A stretch of 64,000 nt of DNA from Actinoplanes sp. NBC_00393 (GCF_036053395.1 NZ_CP107942.1:8574501-8638500); one strand, 5' to 3'; counted from the stretch's first letter, positions 45,101-53,335 are shown. A program made the numbers and translations. Notes: generated by a model not told the origin, from the letters alone.

Positions 45101-46434
45101 TGCGCAGAAGCGGGTTGGCCAAAAGTAGATTGCCCGGAGGCAGGCTCACCGAAGGCAGGCTGCCCGGAGGCGGGCTGGCCAAAAGCGGGCTGCCCGGAAG
45201 CAGGCTCACCGAAGGCAGGCTGTCCGGAGGCGGGCTGGCCAAAAGCAGGCTGGCCGGAAGCGGGTTCGCCGAAGGCAGGTTGCCTGGAGGCGGGCTGGCC
45301 GTAGGTGGGCTGGCCGGAAGCCGGCTGCGGCGAGTCGCCGAACGGCTGCTGGCTGCGGATCGGCAGGTCCAGGCCGGGCGGCGGGTTGCCGGCGTCGGCG
45401 CCGGGGCCGGCCGGGGCGCGCAGCGGGAAGCCGCCGCTGTCGCCGCGGCGGGACGGGAAGGTGTCGGGCACCTGGCCGTTTTCGCCGGCGCGGGCATTCT
45501 GTTCGAGCCAGCTGTTCTGCGCGGGGCCGGCCTCGGAACGGCTCGGCGCGTCGGGCAGGTCGGAAAGGCTGGCGCCGGGAACGCGAACGGGCTGGTCACC
45601 GAAGGCGGAGAAGCCTGGCGTACGAGTGCCGAACTCGTCCGCCGGCGTGGTGGCGCCCGGCGTGCGGGTCGGGAGACCGCTCGAGCCGTTGCTCGCCGGA
45701 ACCGGCTCGGAACGGATGAACGGATTGTCCGGCTGGCCTGCCGGCGAAGCCGGTACGGAAGCGGCCCGGCCCGGCGGCGGGAAGCTCGCGGGCCCGAACG
45801 GGTTACTGCCGCCAGAATTGTCCGGAGAAGCCGATCCGGAAGCACCCGGAGCCCACGGAGAATGCGCAGGCTGGCCACCAGCGGGGTCGGCGTCGAACGG
45901 CGAGGACGGGCGGAACGAGGCAGCCGCGGAACCGCCGCCATAGGGCGAAGCTGAACCGGGGACCGATGCTGAACCAGGGACCGACGCTGAACCAGGGACC
46001 GAGGCCGAACCGGGGACCGAAGCCGCGCCGGAGACAGAGGCGGAGCCGGCGGCCGAGCCGGGCACCGAGGCGGCGCCGGAAACGGACGAGGAACCGTAGG
46101 ACGAACCGGCAGCGGACCCCGAATTACCAGGGGCAACCGACCCGTACGGCGAGGCGTCCTCCGGCTGCGGCGCCCGGGCCGAACCGTAGGGGGTGCCGCT
46201 GGGAGCCGGCCCGGCGCCGAAGGTGGAGACGGCCGGGACGACAAACGGCGAGCCGCCGTTCGGAGCTTGTTGCGGAGGCGGACCGTACGAGGTGGGGAAG
46301 CCCTCGGCGGGGGGCGGGGCGGACGCCCGGCCCGAAAGTCGCTGACCCTCGGCGTCGGGCGGGAAGTTGCCCGACGCGGGTCCGCCCGACGTGGCCTCGG
46401 CCGGCTGCCCGGCGTGGTGCCCCTCGGACGTCAT
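42172..46434 (-). CDS. Giant disordered membrane protein with LppU-like C-terminal domain
   Basis: 1420 residues from ATG at 46434 with GAGGAGGCGCGT upstream. Residues 1 to about 1320 are low complexity, rich in Gly, Pro, Ser, Gln, Asp and Phe, made of nested repeats: P-G-S-A-S-V, Q-P-A-S-G-Q-P-A-F-G, A-Q-R-D-A-S-G-G-F, P-R-P-G-E-E-A-N-S-P-F-G, a 20-residue G-D-R-P-N-F-P-G-type unit and S-P-A-Q-P-G-Q-P-F-G. One membrane helix (about 1327-1351) follows, then a 69-residue outside domain with four Cys (1364, 1377, 1395, 1415), resembling LppU/SCO3897. The N-part should be cytoplasmic. Family members usually have short N-termini, so this one is strongly expanded. Confidence 0.85.
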   Translation of the reverse strand: MTSEGHHAGQPAEATSGGPASGNFPPDAEGQRLSGRASAPPPAEGFPTSYGPPPQQAPNGGSPFVVPAVSTFGAGPAPSGTPYGSARAPQPEDASPYGSVAPGNSGSAAGSSYGSSSVSGAASVPGSAAGSASVSGAASVPGSASVPGSASVPGSASVPGSASPYGGGSAAASFRPSSPFDADPAGGQPAHSPWAPGASGSASPDNSGGSNPFGPASFPPPGRAASVPASPAGQPDNPFIRSEPVPASNGSSGLPTRTPGATTPADEFGTRTPGFSAFGDQPVRVPGASLSDLPDAPSRSEAGPAQNSWLEQNARAGENGQVPDTFPSRRGDSGGFPLRAPAGPGADAGNPPPGLDLPIRSQQPFGDSPQPASGQPTYGQPASRQPAFGEPASGQPAFGQPASGQPAFGEPASGQPAFGQPASGQPAFGEPASGQSTFGQPASAQPAFGRPASEQPGFGQPASGQPAFGQPASEQAAFGQPASGQPASGQAVFGQADRPDSSASFGQSVDRAGSSDRFGQPAFDRPGAAGSFGQSERFGQQSEPDAPAAAQGGESPAGGSGFPQRVPGAALGTGGSLPEPTSGGGVPQPRDPAERPAVGSARPVTASASVPGVRVTPPGDGAELPPPAAPTPQARVYGRPSPTDGTDGAEETLARSGDEQPSGGFSTTPQRDPSGGFPASAQRDPSGGFPASAQRDASGGFAASAQRDASGGFAASAQRDASGGFAAPERDAAAGFPGTQRDASFPGSQQDPGSNFPGSQRDAGSIPGSQRDGSDGYPGAQRDASGGFPAAPQDDEQAGFAAGRSNDDRPGHGGLTGIPFPPARREDDQRPGSAYPQGESAQRGSDQRAGTYGFPAPQREDEGSPYASRSETNNPFGPRPGGEANSPFGPRPGDEAGSFGPRPGEDANSPFGPRPGEEANSPFGTRSGDGSGNPFGPRPGEEPSGGFGSPFPGSQGDRPNFPGQQGDGPAFPAQHGDRPNFPGQQGDGPGFPAQHGDRPNFPGQQGDGPGFPSQQGDGSGFPGQHGDRPNFPGQQGDRPNLPGQFGNGPGFPGQHGDGSGQQGDGPNGTASFGSAPIPGDAPGVAPQSPARATARATASARVTPPEAPGGPGSNGPGSNAPGSSGPGGSGPGSSGPYSMPGSPQFPGAGATPYGPPGSPAQPGQPFGSPAQPGQPFGSPAQPGQPFGSPAQPGQPFGSPAQPGQPGMPPYADFAPGGLGSGPGAGAVPDQYNEHTTDVAGRGGSPYVPAPALPPMPGEPDPRSTSATYPSSPPAGGTYPNSPAARATVTPPGPEDTTSWPGPDDQGKFDQFKTSEPPPPAKVNVRTVPVTLAVVLGATLLLGLVFGLVYLISGDDEFKVAQGQCVKRDGDTPVVAECSEAGTFQVVSIVPAKEQCADLTQPYIVVPKGDGTEVLCLKPNA
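43280..43570. repeat. 60-bp tandem repeats in the LppU-like gene
   Basis: Around five units of about 60 bp, each encoding 20 residues of the Q-G-D-G-P-G-F-P-A-Q-H-G-D-R-P-N-F type, with only a few base changes between neighbours. Spacing keeps the frame. Confidence 0.85.
44960..45310. repeat. Short tandem repeats (Q-P-A-S-G-Q-P-A-F-G) in the LppU-like gene
   Basis: A run of about 30-bp and 60-bp nested units encoding Q-P-A-S-G-Q-P-A-F-G and Q-P-A-F-G-E-P variants, around a dozen copies. All changes keep the frame, showing selection for an open frame. Confidence 0.85.
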
Positions 46435-46775
46435 ACGCGCCTCCTCATCGATGCGGCCGTGCCAGCTTTGCACGGACGCGACCCCACCGGCGACCTTCCG
46501 CCGTCGAGGCCGTGCCAGCTTTCCGGCCAGGCCGTGCTGGGGCCGTAACCGCTGAACCCCTGGTCACCCGCCCCGACCGGCCGTGCCGGTTTGGGGACCG
46601 TGCCCAACCGTACCGGGCGCGCGCGGCAGGAGGAATCCCGGTGTACGCCCCGGAGGGACGAGTGCCCGATCTTCACGAGTGGCGTCCGACACGAAACGGC
46701 CCGCCCGGGTGATCCGGGCGGGCCGTCTGTTGTTCGGTGTCCTCACTGCGGCCTTTCGCCGGGCCGAATGAAGAC
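46435..46775. other. Upstream region of the giant gene, with repeats and terminator
   Basis: 341 bases hold three to four degenerate GGCCGTGCCAGCTTT repeats (about 46450-46600) before the giant gene, where its promoter should be, and a strong hairpin at 46696-46726. No gene is supported; weak frames here cross the repeats. Confidence 0.55.
46696..46726 (-). terminator. Terminator of the 45-residue gene
   Basis: ACGGCCCGCCCG pairs perfectly with CGGGCGGGCCGT around a 7-base loop, 50 bases past the stop of the small minus-strand gene and followed on that strand by TTTCGTG. Confidence 0.75.
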
Positions 46776-46913
46776 TCAGTACGGTCGCCGCTGGGCGAAG
46801 ACCGCGATCTCGTCTCGCAACGCCTGCGTGGGCGCCGACTCCCAGGCCTTGCTGATGGCCCGGTTCTCCCGGCTGATCATCCGACGCCGACGGATCCGAT
46901 CGATCATGCTCAT
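46776..46913 (-). CDS. Small basic protein (45 residues)
   Basis: ATG at 46913 with GGGGGGAGAG 7 nt upstream. Sequence begins M-S-M-I-D-R-I-R-R-R-R and continues through a likely amphipathic helix with S-K-A-W-E-S-A-P-T-Q to a basic end. Resembles small actinobacterial proteins of unknown role. A strong terminator follows, and an 8-bp inverted repeat (ATGACCCA at 47007, TGGGTCAT at 47062) lies upstream. Confidence 0.65.
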   Translation of the reverse strand: MSMIDRIRRRRMISRENRAISKAWESAPTQALRDEIAVFAQRRPY

Positions 46914-47113
46914 GGCAGTGCTCTCCCCCCGGCTCGTCACCGGTCTGTCTGATGACGAGCGTCGCCGGCCCGCTTGTGGCGGTCGCCTTCGGCGCACGTC
47001 CTGGTGATGACCCAAGTATGCGCTTCTGCTAAGGCATTGAACAAATTATTAGGGGGTGAGCTGGGTCATCTGCCTAAGGATCGAAGGTCAACCGCCGATC
47101 AAGCCGAATGACC

Positions 47114-48520
47114 CTAGGTCCATGACAGTATTGCCGCCTCCGGGTCGGTCAGGAACGCGCCGATGTCACGCAGGAACTTGGACCCCAGCTCGCCATCGAT
47201 GATCCGGTGGTCGAAGGAGAGGGCCAGCGTGGTCACCTGGCGAACCTTGATCTTGCCCTTGTGCACCCACGGCGTCGGCCGGATCGCGCCGAATGCCAGG
47301 ATCGCCGACTCGCCCGGGGGCAGGATCGGCGTGCCGGTGTCCACCCCGAAGACGCCCACGTTGGTGATCGACAGGGTGCCGCCGGCCATGTCGGCGGGCG
47401 GGGTCTTCCCCGATTTCGCCGTCCTGACCAGCGTGTTCAGGGCCTCGGCCAGCTCCCGCAGGGTGAGCCGGCCGGCGTCCTTGACGTTCGGGACGATCAG
47501 GCCGCGCTCGGTCGCCGCGGCGATGCCGAGGTTCACGTACTCCTTCACGACGATCTCGTTCGTCGCTCCGGACCACGTCGAGTTGACCATCGGGTGCCGC
47601 TGCACCGCGAGCAGCACCGCCTTCGCCACCAGCAGCAGCGGGGAGACCCGCAGCTCGGCGAACTCCGCCCGGGCCTTCAGCTTGTCGAGGGCCTTCATCG
47701 ACCGGGTCACGTCCACGGTCAGGAACTCCGTGACGTGCGGTGCGGTGAACGCCGACGCGACCATGTTCTCCGCGGTCAGCTTCCGCACGCCCTTGACCGG
47801 GATGCGCTGCTCGCGCGAGGCATCGAAAGTCGCGGCGGCCGGGGTCGGGGCGGGCTGGGCAACGGCATTTTGTACGTCGTCACGCGTCACCGACCCGAGC
47901 GGCCCAGTGCCGGTGACCGTGGTCAGGTCGACCCCGAGATCCCGGGCCAGCTTGCGGACCGGCGGCTTGGCTAGCACCGGACCGGACCGGGTGGTGACCG
48001 GCGCGGTGGCGGAAGGCGTCGCGACGACCGGGGCCGGGGGCTCGGGCGCCGGGGTGACGGGCTCGGCCGTTGCACCGGTGGCGGCGGAAGGCGTAGGCGT
48101 ACCGATGCGGGGTCTTCTCTTGGCGCTGGTGGTGCGCGGACCGTAACCGACCAGCACTGCCGTGCGCCCGCCGGGCGCCGGCCCGCCGATGACGCCGGGC
48201 TCGACCGGCTCCTCGGGGGCGGCCGTCGTCACCGCCGTGAGGGAGTCCTCGGAGGGCGGCAGAGGGCCCGCGCCCGGGTCGGTGTCGATCGTGAACAGCG
48301 GTTTGCCGACCTCGACCACGGTTCCGGCCTCGGCGTGGATCTGGGTGACCACGCCGGCCCACTTGGCCGGGAGCTCCACCGCCGACTTGGCGGTCTCCAC
48401 CTCGACGATGGGCTGGTTCAGCTCGACGGTGTCGCCGACCTTCACCAGCCAGGCCAGAACCTCACCCTCGGTGAGTCCCTCGGCGAGGTCGGGCAGGTTG
48501 AACACCTTGATCCGGGACAT
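47114..48520 (-). CDS. 2-oxoacid dehydrogenase E2 (dihydrolipoamide acyltransferase)
   Basis: 468 residues from ATG at 48520; a GTG at 48529 overlapping the E1beta stop is also possible. One lipoyl domain (about 1-77, lysine in V-E-T-A-K-S), a Pro/Ala-rich linker, a peripheral-subunit-binding domain (about 186-222, V-R-K-L-A-R-D-L-G-V-D) and a catalytic domain with S-F-D-H-R-I-I-D-G near the end. Third gene of the E1alpha-E1beta-E2 operon. No E3 gene follows. Substrate could be pyruvate or branched-chain oxoacids. Confidence 0.92.
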   Translation of the reverse strand: MSRIKVFNLPDLAEGLTEGEVLAWLVKVGDTVELNQPIVEVETAKSAVELPAKWAGVVTQIHAEAGTVVEVGKPLFTIDTDPGAGPLPPSEDSLTAVTTAAPEEPVEPGVIGGPAPGGRTAVLVGYGPRTTSAKRRPRIGTPTPSAATGATAEPVTPAPEPPAPVVATPSATAPVTTRSGPVLAKPPVRKLARDLGVDLTTVTGTGPLGSVTRDDVQNAVAQPAPTPAAATFDASREQRIPVKGVRKLTAENMVASAFTAPHVTEFLTVDVTRSMKALDKLKARAEFAELRVSPLLLVAKAVLLAVQRHPMVNSTWSGATNEIVVKEYVNLGIAAATERGLIVPNVKDAGRLTLRELAEALNTLVRTAKSGKTPPADMAGGTLSITNVGVFGVDTGTPILPPGESAILAFGAIRPTPWVHKGKIKVRQVTTLALSFDHRIIDGELGSKFLRDIGAFLTDPEAAILSWT

Positions 48521-48525
48521 CGGCG

Positions 48526-49515
48526 TCACCAGCCGAAGGCGCGGTCGACGGCGTCCAGCACCCGGTCGAGATCAGGAAGGTATTCCTCCTCGACGCGGGC
48601 AGCCGGGTACGGCGTGTCGTAACCGGTCACCCGCAGCACCGGCGCCTCGAGCGAGTAGAAACACTCCTCGGTCACCCGCGCGGCGATCTCCGCGCCCAGG
48701 CCCAGGTTGCCCGGCGCCTCGTGCACGACCACGGCCCGACCGGTACGCCGGACCGACTCGAAGACCGGCGCCAAATCCAGCGGCGACAGCGTCCGCAGGT
48801 CGATGACCTCCAGATTCCGTCCGTCCTCGGTGGCCGCCTGAGCCGCTTCCACGGCGGTCCGGACCATCGGCCCGTACGCCAGGATCGTCGCGTCCGTGCC
48901 CGGCCGGACCACCCGGCTGGCGTGCAGCGGCTCGGCCGCGGACAGCGGCGTGTCCAGCTCGACCTCGCCCTTCTCGTGGTAGCGCCGCTTCGGTTCGAAG
49001 AACACGACCGGGTCGTCCGAGGCGATCGCCTGCCGGATCATCGTGTACGCGTCCTGCGGCGAGCTGCACGCCACCACCTTGAGGCCGGCGGTGTGCGCGA
49101 AGTAGGCCTCGGGCGACTCGGAGTGGTGCTCGACCGCGCCGATGCCCCCGCCGAACGGGATGCGGATGACCATCGGGATCGTCAGCCGGCCCTGCGAGCG
49201 GTAGTGCATCTTGGCGACCTGCGACACGATCTGGTCGTAGGCGGGGTAGACGAAGCCGTCGAACTGGATCTCGCAGACCGGCCGGTATCCGCGGATGGCC
49301 AGGCCGACCGCGGTGCCGATGATGCCCGACTCGGCGAGCGGCGTGTCGATCACCCGGTTCTCGCCGAAGTCCTTCTGCAGGCCGTCGGTGATCCGGAAGA
49401 CGCCGCCCAGCTTGCCGACGTCCTCGCCCATGATGACGACCTTCGCGTCGTCCTCGAGGGCGCGGCGCAGGCCGCGGTTGAGCGCCTTGCCCATGGTCAG
49501 GGTCTCGGTGGCCAT
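48526..49515 (-). CDS. 2-oxoacid dehydrogenase E1 beta subunit
   Basis: 329 residues from ATG at 49515, overlapping the E1alpha stop (TGATG). Typical beta-subunit motifs: G-E-D-V-G-K-L-G-G-V-F, R-V-I-D-T-P-L-A-E-S-G-I-I-G and the I-R-I-P-F-G-G-G segment. With E1alpha it makes the thiamine diphosphate-dependent decarboxylase. The mycobacterial homologues (Rv2497c-Rv2495c) act on branched-chain oxoacids, and the same is likely here, though pyruvate cannot be ruled out. Confidence 0.92.
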   Translation of the reverse strand: MATETLTMGKALNRGLRRALEDDAKVVIMGEDVGKLGGVFRITDGLQKDFGENRVIDTPLAESGIIGTAVGLAIRGYRPVCEIQFDGFVYPAYDQIVSQVAKMHYRSQGRLTIPMVIRIPFGGGIGAVEHHSESPEAYFAHTAGLKVVACSSPQDAYTMIRQAIASDDPVVFFEPKRRYHEKGEVELDTPLSAAEPLHASRVVRPGTDATILAYGPMVRTAVEAAQAATEDGRNLEVIDLRTLSPLDLAPVFESVRRTGRAVVVHEAPGNLGLGAEIAARVTEECFYSLEAPVLRVTGYDTPYPAARVEEEYLPDLDRVLDAVDRAFGW

Positions 49516-50654
49516 CAGTGTGCGCTCCCCTCGAACGAGTCCAGGTACTTCGCCATGCCGTCGCGTTGCGCCTCCAGATGGGGGGAGCCGTTGGGATAGA
49601 CGTTGTCGAAGAGGCTCAGCGGTTTCGGGTCGGGCATCTCGAGCACCCGCTCGCGCAGGTTGAGGGCCACCTCGTTGGCCTGGGCGTCGACCTCGGCGAA
49701 GAACGACTCGTCGGCGATGGTCTGCTTGCCGAGGAACGCGCGGAGCCGGGCGATCGGGTCCTTGGCCTTCCACGACTCGACCTCGCTGGCGATCCGGTAC
49801 CGCGTGGGGTCGTCGGTCGTGGTGTGCGCGCCCATCCGGTAGGTGTAGGCCTCGACCAGGGTCGGTCCCTCGCCGTTGCGGGCGCGGTCCAGCGCGTGGC
49901 GGGTCACCGCGTACGACGCGAGGACGTCGTTGCCGTCCACCCGGACGCCGGGGAAGCCGAAGCCGGCCGCCCGCTGGTAGAGCGGGATCCGGGTCTGCCG
50001 CTCCAGTGGCTCGGAGATCGCGTACTGGTTGTTCTGGCAGAAGAACACGAGCGGGGCGTTGAAGACGGCGGACCAGATGAAGGCCTCGTTCACGTCGCCC
50101 TGCGAGGACGCGCCGTCACCGAAGTAGGCGATCACTGCCTCGCCGTCGTCGGAGCCGGTCCTGCCGTCCATGTTGACGCCCATCGCGTACCCGGTCGCGT
50201 GCAGGGTCTGCGCCCCGATCACGATCGTGTACATGTTGACCTTGAATTCGTTCGGATCCCAGGCGCCCTGGTCGACGCCGCGGAACAGGCCGAACGGCAT
50301 GATCGGGTCGATGCCGCGGCAGTAGAGGACGCCGTGCTCCCGGTAGGTCGGGAAGGCCATGTCCTGTGTCCGCAGCGCGCGGCCGGAGCCGACCTGCGCC
50401 GCCTCCTGGCCCAGCAGGCTGGCCCAGATGCCGAGCTCGCCCTGCCGCTGCAACGCGGTGGCCTCGGCGTCCAGACGCCGGACGGTCACCATGTCCCGGT
50501 ACAGACCCCGGTATTCCTCGTCCGTGAAGTCGACCGAGTACGTCGTGCCGTCAGCGGTGGTGACGCTGTCGACGTGGTCTCCGTCGGGGGTCAGCAGTTG
50601 GACGAAGCCGCCGGCCGGAACGTCACTCCCGGCACCGCTTTCGCCTTTCGCCAT
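49515..50654 (-). CDS. 2-oxoacid dehydrogenase E1 alpha subunit
   Basis: 379 residues from ATG at 50654 with CAGGAG 7 nt upstream; the frame stays open further upstream to 50837. The thiamine diphosphate motif is clear: Y-F-G-D-G-A-S-S-Q-G-D-V followed by F-C-Q-N-N. Y-R-M-G-A-H-T-T-T-D-D-P is the phosphorylation-loop-like region. First gene of the complex operon. The 390 bases before it are a divergent promoter region. Confidence 0.92.
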   Translation of the reverse strand: MAKGESGAGSDVPAGGFVQLLTPDGDHVDSVTTADGTTYSVDFTDEEYRGLYRDMVTVRRLDAEATALQRQGELGIWASLLGQEAAQVGSGRALRTQDMAFPTYREHGVLYCRGIDPIMPFGLFRGVDQGAWDPNEFKVNMYTIVIGAQTLHATGYAMGVNMDGRTGSDDGEAVIAYFGDGASSQGDVNEAFIWSAVFNAPLVFFCQNNQYAISEPLERQTRIPLYQRAAGFGFPGVRVDGNDVLASYAVTRHALDRARNGEGPTLVEAYTYRMGAHTTTDDPTRYRIASEVESWKAKDPIARLRAFLGKQTIADESFFAEVDAQANEVALNLRERVLEMPDPKPLSLFDNVYPNGSPHLEAQRDGMAKYLDSFEGSAH

Positions 50655-51049
50655 CCGTGTCTCCTGATTCGTCTCTTCGCCCGCGGCGGGTGTCTCCCGG
50701 CCGCGCGGCTGAACCGCGGGGTTGCCGCGCCTGGCCCGGGTGGGGTTGCCGCGCGGTTTACACCGGCTCTCGCCGGGACGGCCCGCCGTGCCCCGCTGGT
50801 TGGCGGAAGGCGACGGCGGCGGTGCCGTCGAACCCATCCTGACAGAGGGAGTGACCGTGATTACAGACTGCGTGGATCACGAAAACAGATTTCTGTCGAC
50901 GCATCGTTAAGGGTATTTGTCCGATTTAGCTGTTTTATGCACACACGAGGGCGCGAACGGTCCGGCTGCGCCGCTGCCGATCCGCCAATGCGTCGTTCAC
51001 CTCTTCGACCGAGACGGATCCGAGTTGACCTTTCTTTGGGGAGTCCCGC
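50655..51049. other. Divergent promoter region between E1alpha and a disordered membrane gene
   Basis: 395 bases without a supported gene. Contains a direct repeat GGGGTTGCCGCGC at 50718 and 50742, part of an inverted AACCGCG/CGCGGTT arrangement, and an AT-richer stretch near 50905-50940 where promoters are likely. No tRNA or riboswitch recognised. Confidence 0.45.
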
Positions 51050-52087
51050 GTGCCGTACCCGCCCGATGACGACGGTCTCGTGCCGCCTCTGAAGGTGCTT
51101 CGCAAGCGCCTGAACGGGGTGTACCGCGAAGATCTGGGCTTCTCCGGGCCGACCCGCCGTTACGTGCTCATGGTCGCGCTGCTGGTGGGTCTGGCCTCGG
51201 TGCCCACCCTCGCCGTGATCACCGCCGGCTCCAACGAGATCAACGGCCGGGAGGGGCCCGGCGCGATGGACGCACCGTTTCTTCCGCCGCCGGTCATCGG
51301 CCCGATCCGGCCCTCACCCTCGGTTTCTCCGTCACCCTCCGGCCGGCCCGACGCGACAGATAAAGATCATTCAGAGGGGTACGCGGATGGCGCACCGAAG
51401 TTGTCCGAGCCGAAAAGGTGGCGCCCGCGTTCGGTTTCAGTGCCGAAAAAACGGGCAAACTCGACTAATGGTAAAAAGATCAAGACGCGTTCCACGGGTG
51501 GTCGCTCCGAGCCGGCGAAGTCGCCGCGTCGGCCGGTAGTGCCAGATCGGCCGACCGTGCCAGATCGGCAGAAAGTGCCGGGTCTGCCGGTCGTACCGGG
51601 TCTGCCGGTCGTGCCGGAGGACGTCGATGTGTCACGGCCGAAGCCGCCCGCCGACCTGCCGACGATCCCTGACCTGCCGGAAGTGCCGTCCGATGAGGAC
51701 GACCATCCGTCCGGCCGGCACGGTGAGCCGGATGAACCCGACGAACCCGACGATCCGCATCCCGGACGGCGCCGCCCCTGCGAGGACGTCGCGGTCTCGG
51801 AGCCCTGGTCCCGCCGACGGGCGGCCGTCACCACGCTCGACGGCGCCCTCCACAAACCACACAGCCGGAGGTCAGCAGTGACCGAACGCCCGCACAACAT
51901 CCGAGCCGCCCGCATCCTCGAGCAGAGCTACGCGTCCGGTGGCGGCAACATCCGCCGCTCGATGTCCGAGCCGCGCTCCGAGGAGCACCGCACCACCAAC
52001 CGGCCCTATCGCGGTCAGCACCGGGCCGAGAACGACGAGGGAAACCGCAGCTCCCGCGTCGGCCGGCACCACGCCGACCCCCGCTGA
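51050..52087 (+). CDS. Single-pass membrane protein with Pro-rich disordered tail
   Basis: 345 residues from GTG at 51050 with TTGGGGAG upstream. One membrane helix (about 36-60) follows a 35-residue cytoplasmic start. The outside part is disordered: S-P-S-P-S-G, basic K-K-R stretches, a run of V-P-D-R/V-P-G-L-P repeats and acidic E-P-D-E-P-D. The final 69 residues, from an in-frame GTG at 51878 that has its own GGAGGT site 7 nt before it, look like a distinct basic module (N-I-R-A-A-R-I-L-E-Q-S-Y) and could also be a separate product. No family recognised. Confidence 0.7.
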   Translation: MPYPPDDDGLVPPLKVLRKRLNGVYREDLGFSGPTRRYVLMVALLVGLASVPTLAVITAGSNEINGREGPGAMDAPFLPPPVIGPIRPSPSVSPSPSGRPDATDKDHSEGYADGAPKLSEPKRWRPRSVSVPKKRANSTNGKKIKTRSTGGRSEPAKSPRRPVVPDRPTVPDRQKVPGLPVVPGLPVVPEDVDVSRPKPPADLPTIPDLPEVPSDEDDHPSGRHGEPDEPDEPDDPHPGRRRPCEDVAVSEPWSRRRAAVTTLDGALHKPHSRRSAVTERPHNIRAARILEQSYASGGGNIRRSMSEPRSEEHRTTNRPYRGQHRAENDEGNRSSRVGRHHADPR

Positions 52088-52180
52088 GCCGCGGCCCGGT
52101 CAGTCGTCGCGGTCGGCTTCCAGCCAGGCGTCTGAGCCGCGGCCCGGTCAGTCGTCGCGGTTGGCTTCCAGCCAGGCGTC
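52085..52180. repeat. 48-bp tandem duplication at convergent gene ends
   Basis: Bases 52085-52132 recur at 52133-52180 with a single change. The unit starts at the TGA of the left gene and copies the last codons of the right gene, including its stop. It leaves both genes intact. Confidence 0.92.
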
Positions 52181-53335
52181 GATCGCGGCGTTGTCGTTGG
52201 GGTCGACGCCCTCGGCGATCAACTGGGCGACGGCGGCCGTGGCCGCGCTGCGCCGCTCGCCGGTCGTGTACAGCCGGGCGAACTCCGGGATCAGCTCCTC
52301 CACCGCGGCCTCGGTCTCGGCGACGGCGGCCTCCGGTAGGCCACGACGACGTGTCGCGTACGCCGACCAGGCCCGCACCACCCGTGGCAGCATGGCGGCG
52401 TCGTCCATGTCCAGCACCGCCCGCCGATGCACCCAGTCCAGCAGGAACAGCCCGGCGACCGTCGGGCTCCAGCGCAGCAGATCGGCGCCCGGCAGGGTGG
52501 CCGCGTGATCCATGATCAGGCTGAGGCAGAAGCTGAGCGAGGCGTCGTCCTCCCCGGCCAGCCCGAACCGGGTCGCCTCCGGCGCGGCCAGGAAGTCGCG
52601 GGTCAGATCCGCGGCGTCCGGTCCGGCCGGCTCGGTCAGCGGCGGGGTGGTGACCGCCGGCAGCAGCGCCAGGCGGGCGGCGGCGAGCGCCCGATCGGTG
52701 GCCAGCGACCCGTCCGCGGGCAGATCCCCGAGCTCGTCGGTGACCTCCAGGTGCCGGCCCACCTCGTCGCGCAGCCGGCCGGGGTCCTCGGTGCGGAACC
52801 AGATCAGCTCGTCGCCGGCACAGATCGCGCGGACCTGCTTCAGCAGGACACCGGCGGAGGCGGCGACGAAGACGTCCTTGGTGATGCCGATGTTGTGGTC
52901 GACCAGGGCCACCACCGCGTGCTCCGGGCCGCCGTCCACTGTGTCGTCGTAGGCGAACGTGACGAGGTAGGAGGTCTGGTCGCCGTACACGTCGCCGTAG
53001 GCGAAGCAGCCGGTCGGCCGGACCCGCCCCAACTGGCTGACCCAGGACGGCGACTGCGGGTCGTGGCCCACCTCGGACGCGCCGTCGGCATCCGGGACCA
53101 GCGCGGCGAAGACCTCCCGGATGGTGGCCGCCTCGGGCGTGCCGGGCCGGTCGGTTGCGGTCAGGAAGCGGCCGACGAAGTCACGGACGGCCTCGGCGCG
53201 GTCCTCGGACGCGACCGAGTACACACTGCCGAGCAGCGCGGCGCCCAGCATCTCGGCGTCGAGGGCACAGCCCAGCTTGGTGACGTCGCGGGCCGCGTGC
53301 AGCACTGCCTCGTACGCGGTCGGGGATGCCGGCAT
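52148..53335 (-). CDS. Conserved hypothetical protein downstream of dynamin-like pair
   Basis: 395 residues from ATG at 53335; an earlier in-frame start at 53359 is possible. Mostly helical, no signal peptide or membrane helices. Contains V-A-L-V-D-H-N-I-G-I-T-K-D and a W-R/W-S-P-T-V-A-G-L-F-L-L-D-W segment. I do not recognise a family, though it looks conserved rather than random. It begins 33 bases after the second GTPase stop and is probably in the same operon, so it may assist the GTPases. Confidence 0.8.
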   Translation of the reverse strand: MPASPTAYEAVLHAARDVTKLGCALDAEMLGAALLGSVYSVASEDRAEAVRDFVGRFLTATDRPGTPEAATIREVFAALVPDADGASEVGHDPQSPSWVSQLGRVRPTGCFAYGDVYGDQTSYLVTFAYDDTVDGGPEHAVVALVDHNIGITKDVFVAASAGVLLKQVRAICAGDELIWFRTEDPGRLRDEVGRHLEVTDELGDLPADGSLATDRALAAARLALLPAVTTPPLTEPAGPDAADLTRDFLAAPEATRFGLAGEDDASLSFCLSLIMDHAATLPGADLLRWSPTVAGLFLLDWVHRRAVLDMDDAAMLPRVVRAWSAYATRRRGLPEAAVAETEAAVEELIPEFARLYTTGERRSAATAAVAQLIAEGVDPNDNAAIDAWLEANRDD

